A DNA stretch of 64,000 nucleotides from Isoetes taiwanensis (lineage: Eukaryota; Streptophyta; Lycopodiopsida; Isoetales; Isoetaceae): positions 11,213,523 to 11,277,522 of the forward strand of contig JAJEKV010000021.1 in assembly GCA_021234155.1 (NCBI GenBank), written 5' to 3'. The notes below the pieces were generated by a model. The model was not told where the DNA came from, made no database searches, and saw only the letters and a list, made by a program, of their open reading frames with translations. The position numbers and the translations under genes are program-made. Shown here one piece after another: positions 56,607 through 64,000 of this stretch (positions are counted from its first letter, which is position 1; each line of letters starts with the position of its first letter).

Positions 56607-57181
56607 TCAAGCTTGAAGATGTATGCCACCTGCCGCTCTTGATGCACTTGAACAGCCGCTTAGAAGACATACACCGCATGATGGGAACAACTTCCTTACC
56701 GTTATCTCAATGATCTTGCCGTCGGGCGTTGGGAAGGTCACTTTTCGCTTCCACGATGCGATAATGGCCCCTCGCTGCCCAAGGTACTCCATTCCTATGA
56801 TCAAGTCGTATTTGCCAATGCCCATTACTTCTGCCCCCATCCGATATTAATCCCCGGCAAGTCGATGTCGGTTAATTCTCTTGCCCGCCGTCCGCCTTTA
56901 TCGCACCACTTTGCTAAGACAACGGGTCTTGGCTTTGACTTTAGCGGCTTCAACTTCAACATTTGAACCATTCTGGGGGATGCAAAGTTATGGCTGCTTC
57001 CTGAGTCTATCAAGACTATGAAGGACTTGGCCTTGGCCTTCCCTACTGTGGAAATTACCTTATACTGGCTCTCTGCTTGCTCTGTTTCATCTATTGCGGC
57101 AAAGATATGACACTCACCCTGAATGTAGTCGCGGGCCTCTTTCGCCGCCGTCGCTCTGGACAGAAGGCCCCAATCTCCCAA
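56607..57181 (-). pseudogene. Aspartic protease
   Basis: SFIVLIDSGSSHNFASPRMV carries the catalytic Asp-Ser-Gly (about 57000), and MGIGKYDLIIGMEYL is the second conserved strand. The two parts are in different frames (57181-56825 and 56840-56607). A degraded Cys-rich segment before it (about 57250) is probably the zinc knuckle. Confidence 0.85.
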
Positions 57182-57595
57182 CTCCGCTTAGAGCTGCACT
57201 CATGACGAGGGGCGCTTTGGCCCCTATGGTTCGGCCGGAAGCACACAAGCACGCTTGCTTTTCTATGCACTCCCCGCCTCTTTTCCTTGGGCATTGCCTG
57301 CAAAAAGGATCGCACTGCTTTGGAGTAGTTTGACCCCTCCTGCTTGTCCTTGAAGGACACCTGCTTCTTCTCCTACTTTGTTTCCCCGGTTCCCCACCAT
57401 ATGGGGCTCTCCCCGACCTGGACACGGCTGCCCTGCCACAGGGCTATAGCTTCCTCGTCGCCCTTGCCTTTATCCCGGAAGTACCGCTTCTTCTGCCCCG
57501 GCTATTCCGAGGTCCCGACCCCCGCTTATAGCCTTGGATTCTGCCCGATCACATCCTAGGGTTTATTGCCCTCACAAGCTTGCGGATCTCCTCAT

Positions 57596-58465
57596 TCAGC
57601 CCCTCAATATAGCTTTCTCGATGCTTCTCTCCCAACTTCGCACATATAGCCTTAGCCTCATGAATTCCTCTGTATATTTACGACTGATTTGTTGCCTTGT
57701 CGCAACCTCGTAAAAGCTGGCCGCATCATCTTTGGACTTATGTTCCCTTGGGACGTAATGGCGCTTGAAGGCTTTTGCAAACTTCTTGAACTTACAAGCA
57801 TCCCTGCTCAAGCCGTGTGCCTTTGCATAACCCTTCCACCAAATCCGTGCGGCTCCTTTCAAGTTGGCTGTTGCAACTCTGCCTTTGTCTTTATCTTTCA
57901 TGCTATAAAGCGTTTCGTGTACTTTCGCTCATTTCGTCCAGCCATGCCTCTGCTTCCAATCCTGATCTGTTCTCCCCCGAAGCGTTTTCGATTCAGGGCC
58001 TTCCATACATTGCCCGGTCATGGAATCTACCTTCTTCTCGGTAGTCAGAGGCCCTGGTGTCTCTTTGTCGTCCATCTGGGGTGTTCCTCTGCCTTCCATC
58101 TGTTCGTTCCTGAGCCTGTTCTTCCTCTTCCTCGGAGTCGGAGTCTGAGTCTGAGCTTGAGTCGGAAGATTCCGGGCTGGAGGATCTCCTTCTCTTGCTC
58201 CTCTTCTTGTCTTTTCCTGCCCTCCGAAGCTGATGCTTCGCGAACCGGCGTTGCCCACCGAACCCACTCTCGCTATGGGGACAAGAATGCCTTTATCCGC
58301 TCCCAGTCCGATCCTCATCCGGGCTATCTCCTCCTCTGGGGTCATGGGTTCCATATCTTCAAATAGGTTCCTTGCCGGGGGTGGTCTGGGTAAGGTTTGC
58401 TCTTCTATAAGATCTCGCAGTTGTCGTTCCCCTGCGTTTAGGCCTCTAGCTGCATACACAAGCAA
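57596..58465 (-). pseudogene. Gag
   Basis: An N-terminal charged region (58465-57929: EPMTPEEEIARMRIGLGA, TPTPRKRKNRLRNEQMEGRG), then the capsid domain in a second frame (57901-57596: TANLKGAARIWWKGYAKA, FKKFAKAFKRHYVPREHK, ISRKYTEEFMRLRLY). The start codon is uncertain: no ATG opens the frame, which begins near HELLVYAARGLNAGERQ. It lies 169 bases after the second extra gene. Confidence 0.82.
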
Positions 58466-58633
58466 TTCATGGCTATATGATTAGTTTCATTTGTTCTCTT
58501 GCCTTGTTTATGTTTGTTGGTATAGTTGTGGGGCAAAAAATACATCAACAAAGCATTTAAAGTGCAATAGGATTTACATTCATATATCATATAATATTTC
58601 AGATACAAAAAGTCTCCGGGATCAAGAGTCTGA

Positions 58634-60158
58634 CTAGTCTTGAAATCGCCGGTAAGACGGGTTGTCTTCGAGAAACTTCTTTACTTGGGCTGTACCTACT
58701 GTACTTCCCAAGTTCCCCGAAATATATCCCTTCTTTGTTCCCCTCCGGATGGCGGATGCTAGCTCTTCCACCCGCCTATGGGAGGTATGAGTCGCCGTAT
58801 CGCCAACCTACCTTGTCGGTTGGGGGTACCGCAAAGTCGAAAATGCCCAAGGCTGTTTTTCCGCTTCACTAAAATGACATGGTCCACCTTTTCTCGATAG
58901 GGCGTGCATGCAAAATCCCGAAAGTGCTACCAAAGATTCGGCAGACTTCCTCTCCGCGTGGGCTGAAGCGCTTGTGAAATATTATTACTCTACCGTCAGT
59001 TAGGAGCGGAAGGTAATATTTGAGTGCTGCTCGGTACTCCTCCACGCGCCCCCGAGGTGCCCCCCGTGCCTTGATGCATACCGTCTACGGTACTTGAACT
59101 AATTCCTTGTAATCGTGGAAGAGCGTTAAAGTACACTTGTCGGGGTTTGTGGCTCTCCCTTGGAATTTTGCTATCTGTTCTTGTGAGGAAGAAGACTCCC
59201 CTTGAAGTACTCTTGTTGTCTTCCCCTTATTCCCATCTTGCTCCTGAAGTGCTATAAACTCCTCCTCCCAGAGGAAGTTCCTCCGACATCATACCTCACG
59301 ATAGTGCCGTAAGCTTCAATGTCCGAGATGGTGTGTCCCTGTGTAAGTAAATCAGTATTTGTACCCCGAAAATCTTAGTTTCTTGGTCGATGAAGTCTTC
59401 TAGATCCGGCTGTTGCCGTAGGGAGGTGAAGGAGTTCATCGACGCGTAGCCTCTCGCCCCCGCATTCGGGAGGTTTTTGATGTCATTTAGCGGCAAGTAT
59501 TCCTGTCCTTCAACTATGACTCGGTGCTAGACTTGTTATTCCCAGCCCATTGGTTGTGCAATCCTCGGGATGGTCTGTCGGCTTCCGCGGGGTGATGTCT
59601 TGTTCCGCTTCCTGCGTTCCTCCTCGGGTCCACCTCTATGTCATCCTCGCTTTCGCTTCCTGGAGTCTTCACTCTTCGATGCTTCGCTATGGTCTCTTCA
59701 GATTCAAAGCGGAGGCGTTAGATCATTCTTCGCGTCCAAGGGTGTGACTTCTAGCGGCTGAATTGATGGTTCACCTATTACGGTTTCGCCCTATATACTA
59801 GATATAGCGCTAAGGTCGTGGTTGTAGGAGAAGAAGACTTTGCCATTGCTTGTTAGGGTCATGTAGGTTGGTAAGCTGGTTGGTTACGTTCCTCAATGCC
59901 TTGGCAATATTGGGTACATGATCAGGGCGCTTTGCAATGCGGTCCTTGGTACAAAGTACCCTATGCATGGCGGTATCTTCGTAAGCTAGGGACAACTTTC
60001 TCTTGGAATTCTGCGGGACTTCTTTGGCGAGAAAAGGATTGGAGTTCGTGGTTGCTGAAAGGTCAAATTCTTTTGAAATACTTGGAATACTATATTGACA
60101 TCTACTTCAGTGATGTGGGGGCGCTATACCAACCGGATGAAGGCTTCTCAGAAGCCAT
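58634..60158 (-). pseudogene. Second extra gene upstream of gag, unknown function
   Basis: ATG at 60158 gives MASEKPSSGWYSAPTSLK before the first break. Readable pieces in order: AMHRVLCTKDRIAKRPDHVP and NIAKALRNVTNQLTNL (59995-59810), AGARGYASMNSFTSLRQQPD and LEDFIDQETKIFGVQILIYL (59496-59296), KFQGRATNPDKCTLTLFHDY, AALKYYLPLLTDGRVIIFHK, RFSPRGEEVCRIFGSTFGIL, and ELASAIRRGTKKGYISGNLG, with a stop at 58634. About 500 codons if joined. No family recognised. It lies between a hairpin repeat and gag, so it is probably part of the element's normal gene set, but it could be captured. Confidence 0.5.
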
Positions 60159-60459
60159 GGCGAAGAGCGTGTCACGATGTTAAACGGAACCGGGGAGCCT
60201 GAGTAAGTTGGAAGATCGCCTCAATTGCAGGAGCAGTTCTGTGGTTGAGGTTTAGGGGTTATGCGGGGATATATATAGGGAATTTATGCCCTAAAATTTT
60301 TAGGGTTCCTAAAACTCCTGACATTTGGGATGAGGCTAATGTTTCTTGGTTAATTTGAGGCTCGAAGTGGCTTGCCTATAGTCTTAGGGTTCTAATGCAA
60401 CAAATTTTGGTCGATTTGGGTATGTCTAGCTCAAGTTATGAACTTGGGAAGTTCGGGCG

Positions 60460-60526
60460 GCTCTAAGAGTGCGCGGGAGGGGTGTTAGGTTGGGACCTAA
60501 CTATGCTCTGGCGCACTCTTGGAGTC
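60460..60526. repeat. Hairpin repeat copy 1 (67 bp)
   Basis: GCTCTAAGAGTGCGC faces GCGCACTCTTGGAGTC, with an inner stem TTAGGT-TGG-GACCTAA. It lies between the histone-like gene and the second extra gene. Two of the other copies share the inner core without change. Confidence 0.9.
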
Positions 60527-60671
60527 ATTGGTGAAATTACTCCAATTGTTCCAAAAACTAATACTGTGCCTAATGAATGTACATTCTTAAACAACTATAT
60601 ATTTTATTATTCAAAATTTTATACATCAGATATAATCCTGTTAGTTACAAAAAAAAGTAATTTCCCTTCTA

Positions 60672-61874
60672 TTAGTCCCTCCGCTTGATGTACTTAGCCA
60701 GTTTCATATCCTTTGGCTGAAGGGTGACTCTTTTTGCATGGAGAGTGCATGCTAATGAGTCTTCGAAGTGCTGCACAACCTCCATCTCTGCTGCTTCTTG
60801 TAAAGCGAGTAACATGTCGTTGGTTACTAAGCTTGTTGGGGCCGAACTCCCACAAGATTTCTGACAAACCTCCGGAATGCTTTGCTCTCGGATGAGGAAT
60901 CCGTAGCTCCTTTGGAAGTGTTTGATTTCCCGCAAGGCTCTGGCAAAAGGGGAGTCTTGGGATCTCCTCATAGGCTTCTTGGGGGGTTCTAGTAGCTCTG
61001 GCGGGGGTTTGAGCTGGAATGCTTCCCGAGTTGGCCTCCCTCCTTCGACAGTTTTGACCCTGTTTGCTTCGTAATAGGCTGCGTAGTCTTCGTGCATCTT
61101 CTTGTATACTTTGTAATCTGCTAATTCTTTCTTGTACCTCCTCTCTGGTCCTAAGGTGTACGAGTCTCGGGCGGTTTTGGTTGCTTTCTTGCCGGCTGCC
61201 TTCTCTGCATCTAGCTTCTTTGCTTCTTGCCATACCAAGAATGGTGGGGAACCTTGGGGGTAGGTTAATCGTGTCTCAAGCGTGTTTGGAGTTGGGATTG
61301 GCTCTTCCTCGCCAGGTTTTCCTCTGTTTCAGGTTGAGGGTTAGGCTTCTGCTGTGAGGATTCTCCCGTTCCGAGAAGGGTTGCCTCCAAGAATGCTGCT
61401 ATATCCTCAGTCTCCTCCGACGAGGTTGGGGGTTGTTCACCTTCGGTTGGCTCGTTTATAGATACGCCGACCGAGGTTCTTCTCTTCTTATTCGGGGGTT
61501 CTTGAGTCATTACCCTTTTTCCTTTGGGGTCGGGGTCCTCTCTGTTCTTGGTTCTTTGTTCCCGCCATTGGTAGATCTTACGGTTCGCAACCTCCTCATG
61601 CAGCTTGTTCTCGCTTTCTCCTCCTTCCTCTTGGCTCTTTCTTCTCTTCTTTTTGCCTTTTCCTCTTTCTTCTTTGCCTTTTCTTCTTTCCTCTTTGCCT
61701 TTTCTTCTTTCCTCCGCCTCTTCTCCAAATTCCTGTAATACCTAGGCCGCCTCTCCATGTCAGCCTTCAGTTTGTCGTCAGCATCTTTGAGCTTCGTTGA
61801 CCGCGAAAGCACTTGGGCTATTTGGGCCTATCGTCCTTCTTTGGCTTGCGGGCGGTTTGTTTGGTCCTAGCCAT
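60672..61874 (-). pseudogene. Histone H3-like protein encoded by a retrotransposon
   Basis: ATG at 61874 gives MARTKQTARKPKKDDRPK, then TAG. The first ten residues are those of canonical H3, including Lys4 and Lys9; position 10 is Pro where H3 has Ser. After frame changes come a Lys/Glu repeat (KRKEEKAKKKEEKAKRREER, from a 21-bp DNA repeat at about 61620-61715), an acidic linker (TSSEETEDIAAFLEATLLG), and in the last frame (61238-60672) a basic linker and an H3 fold. That fold has ARALREIKHFQRSYGFLIRE (alpha-N/alpha-1), NDMLLALQEAAEMEVVQHFE (alpha-2), then HAKRVTLQPKDMKLAKYIKR (alpha-3), ending RRD. Loop 1 differs from H3. At least three frame breaks. The joined protein would be about 400 residues, roughly three times canonical H3. 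Role unknown; see findings. Confidence 0.85.
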
Positions 61875-62099
61875 TGTACGACAGCGTCTGATTTGGAGCA
61901 GGGCGCCAAAAGATCGGCTAATGAGAAGGAGCTCGTGGAAGCACGGGAGAAACCTAAAAAAATGAGCCTATGTCCCGTAATTTATAGGGTTGGATTTTTA
62001 GGGTTTGGTCGATTTAGTCTTCTGGTGGTTTTTTCTTTGGCGAAAAGTCTCCTGTCTTGGGCTTAAATTGGGGTCTTGTTTGGTGCTGCTTCTTGAATG

Positions 62100-62163
62100 G
62101 CTCTAAGAGTCTTGGGAGGGGTGTTAGGTTGGGACCTAACTATGCTCTGGCACCCTTTGAGTC
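62100..62163. repeat. Hairpin repeat copy 2 (64 bp)
   Basis: GCTCTAAGAGTCTTGGGAGG with the inner core TTAGGTTGGGACCTAACTAT and a degraded right arm (CACCCTTTGAGTC). It lies upstream of the H3-like ATG on the coding strand. Confidence 0.88.
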
Positions 62164-62304
62164 GTCGGCCTTCTGCTCCAACACACCCAATTTACACAAT
62201 TTACATGCTGTTACTCACTAATTTAAGCATTTTAAGCAGGATCCTATCATTACTTTGACCCTTTTATTAATTTATAATCAATTTTAAGGGTCACTTTTGG
62301 GGAT

Positions 62305-62372
62305 GACTCTAAGAGTCTTGGGAGGGGTGTTAGGTTGGGACCTAACTATGCTTTCTGGCGCACCCTTGAGTC
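62305..62372. repeat. Hairpin repeat copy 3 (68 bp)
   Basis: GACTCTAAGAGTCTTGGG with the same inner core and right arm GCGCACCCTTGAGTC. It lies about 205 bases from copy 2. Confidence 0.88.
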
Positions 62373-62519
62373 ATTGCTCCAAAAGTGACTTGTACTTAAT
62401 GTTTTTCGATGTTTTAACATACAATTCTAGCTATTTCGAGCTTTTTTGATCGGGATTTCATCTTTTATCTTACCATTTGGAGTTCCTAAGGTCAAGTTCT
62501 AGGGTTTATATGGGGTGAC

Positions 62520-62588
62520 GACTCTAAGAGTGCTTGAAAGGGCCATTAGGTCTCGAACCTAACATGTTCTTCTGGCACTCTTGGAGTC
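62520..62588. repeat. Hairpin repeat copy 4 (69 bp)
   Basis: GACTCTAAGAGTGC faces GGCACTCTTGGAGTC. The inner stem TTAGGT-TCGA-ACCTAA keeps pairing although the loop sequence changed, a compensatory pattern. It lies about 250 bases from the primer-binding site. Confidence 0.88.
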
Positions 62589-62834
62589 ATTGGCCAAAAA
62601 AAAGTGCTTGAATTTTAGTAGGGTCTCTTACGTGCTATTTCGATTGTTTATTCTATCTTACCTATGTTCTCTAATTATCTTAATCTTAGATAATTACTAT
62701 CTCTACCCCTGAGAAAAAAATTTTCCCGCTTTCGAGGTTTGTGCACGGGCTTTTATCTCCAAGACCAATGTCTAGATGAGTTAGTCCCTATAGGGTTTCG
62801 GCATTGCTTTCGATCCTGGTCTGCCAAGATCATA

Positions 62835-62845
62835 GCTCGATACCA
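62835..62845 (-). other. Primer-binding site (initiator tRNA-Met type)
   Basis: On the minus strand TGGTATCGAGC follows the LTR end ACA (62850-62848) after GG. It resembles TGGTATCAGAGC, complementary to the tRNA-Met 3' end, with one base missing. It marks the border of the 5' LTR and shows that the extra genes lie inside the element. Confidence 0.8.
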
Positions 62846-62847
62846 CC

Positions 62848-64000
62848 TGTGGCGTCCCCTACTGTGTATACGGTGCACTCACCGTGATACAAACAGGAGT
62901 TCATCCCCCATACCAGGCTCCATGCTAATCACGGGGCCCTCCACATGACACCGCAACCGTGGTCGGGTTCGGTGGGAAGAGTGGAAGGGTCATTGCACCC
63001 CGCCTTCCTCGGCCTACTACCTAGGCTGCGGGAAGCGTAAACATACATGTCAGTAGCACATACATCAACATCATGTGACCATCTCGAAGGATGGTCCTCC
63101 ACATATCTGCATAGACAAAGATCAGCACATCACATAGGGGATCCTACCCAAGGCTCAGACTCGAAGGATGACTGACGGCTTGGGTCTCGAAGTTCATTGC
63201 GCATGTAATTCATGGCAATGGATTTGGGTGGCATATGGGCATGGCTTAGGGTTGTCCACTCCATCCGCCCCTCCCCGCACACACTTTGCGAGTGGTGCGA
63301 AAAGTGTCGGGACCTCGATCAGAGTTCCCGGATGCATAGCCAAAAGGGCTATTCCTGGGTTTCATCTCCCCAGTTCCGATGGGGCAGGTAGGGATCGCTC
63401 CCTCCAGAGGTCTACATGCTGACTCAAGGTGACTAGAGGGCCACTGCCAGATTGGACCGGAACCCACACGGAAAGTGTACACCACTTCACGGGTGTCGAG
63501 CCCATGCCTTACCCGCACTCAGTGGTAAGCCATTAGACCTAGTCACAATGACCCCTGGTAGCACTAACACACCATAGGGATCGTTCAAGAGTCAGAACAC
63601 GAACCTCCTTCTCAGCCAGTCTGGCCCCTTCACCCACATCCCGGTGTGGCTCTTGTGCACAGCCGAATCTACAAGCAAGCAAAGGGCTACTCTAGGAGCA
63701 TCAACTACAAAGCTTTAGGTCTCTACCCCCTTCCCAATACAAAGGAGTTCATAGAGATACATCATCCATATACATCCGTATTAAAGAACTAAAGAACAAG
63801 ATCTAATCTACAACATAGAGTTAGGTTCTTTTGGTTAGAATCTGCTATCTAGAGATCTAGAGGGCTGTTATGGGCAATTTAATAGGCTAAACCTACCATT
63901 CTAGGACTAAAATAGGGTTTAGACTATCTAATTGGCCAAATACCGATCCTTGAGAGGCTCCTCCCGACTGAGCTCGACCATCCCACAAAACGCCGAATCT
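62848..64000 (-). repeat. 5' LTR, partial (continues past the window)
   Basis: Matches 51114-52270 along its length with scattered substitutions and small indels (for example GTATACGGTGCACTCACCGT, CGAAGGATGGTCCTCCACAT, GGGCTGTTATGGGCAATTTA). The divergence suggests the insertion is not very recent, unless part of the difference is sequencing error. Confidence 0.92.

Larger units (their letters stand above)
51114..64000 (-). mobile_element. Ty3-type LTR retrotransposon with two extra genes before gag, one H3-like
   Basis: Minus-strand order: 5' LTR (from beyond 64000 to 62848), primer-binding site (62845-62835), three hairpins, histone H3-like gene (61874-60672), hairpin, second extra gene (60158-58634), gag, protease, reverse transcriptase, RNase H, integrase with chromodomain-like tail, 3' LTR ending at 51114. 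LTR ends are TG...CA and the two LTRs match over the 1.15 kb available. AAGAG (51109-51113) is the left flank; the right flank is outside the window, so the target duplication cannot be checked. All long frames are broken. Confidence 0.9.

Noticed and set aside
57689-58366. 225-codon plus-strand frame
   Set aside because: It is antisense to gag of the second Ty3 element.
1-64000. CRISPR arrays, bacterial operons, rRNA or tRNA genes
   Set aside because: None seen. The tandem repeats lack spacer structure, and introns and plant transposons show nuclear plant DNA.

Overview
This is nuclear DNA from a land plant. The evidence is one intact nine-exon plant-type gene with GT-AG introns (proteasome regulator PI31/PTRE1), relics of PLS-class pentatricopeptide repeat (PPR) genes, a UDP-glycosyltransferase, a PDR-type ABCG transporter, and a dense load of nested transposons. 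The style of the PPR E motif and the relic load suggest a non-seed vascular plant, perhaps a fern; that is inference, and no lineage marker proves it.

Layout. 0-7.7 kb: a tandem 88-bp repeat, a broken histone-tail-like frame behind a CCAAT/TATA promoter, a (TTTCTA)n microsatellite, a retroelement gag scrap, two long foldbacks, then the intact PI31 gene on the minus strand (4796-7286). 7.7-17 kb: gene-poor DNA with two arrays of 12-bp-period TGAC repeats (9.7 and 16.7 kb) around a 3.1-kb PIF/Harbinger-like element with TAA target duplications. 17-28.5 kb: several dead PPR fragments, a Helitron-like 3' end, and an ABCG fragment that keeps an intron. 28.6-33 kb: a UDP-glycosyltransferase split by a 3.9-kb pogo/Tigger-like element at a TA. 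33.4-46.7 kb: a minus-strand Ty3 chromovirus lacking its integrase core. Its 5' LTR appears to be interrupted by a 6.6-kb two-gene DNA transposon (38348-44908) with GGGTGT termini and ACAA duplications. That element carries a DDE transposase of a family I cannot name and a convergent RING-like coiled-coil gene. 47-51 kb: remnants, including a methyltransferase-like relic. 51.1-64 kb: a second Ty3 element, running off the window.

The most striking content is in this second Ty3 element. Between its primer-binding site (62.84 kb) and gag (58.5 kb) lie two extra genes. The first begins with MARTKQTARK, the N-terminal tail of histone H3, and ends (60.67 kb) in a histone H3 fold, with a long charged linker between. 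The second is unrecognised. Four copies of a conserved hairpin of about 65-70 bp sit upstream of the histone-like gene and between the two genes. The integrase of the same element ends in a chromodomain-like segment, the kind of module that reads H3 tails. A retrotransposon carrying its own H3-like protein, beside a possible reader, is the best candidate here for an undescribed system. This copy is broken by frameshifts, so the claim concerns the family and not this copy's activity.

Almost every gene except PI31 is a relic. Frame changes are frequent in the transposons, and I cannot separate decay from sequencing error.
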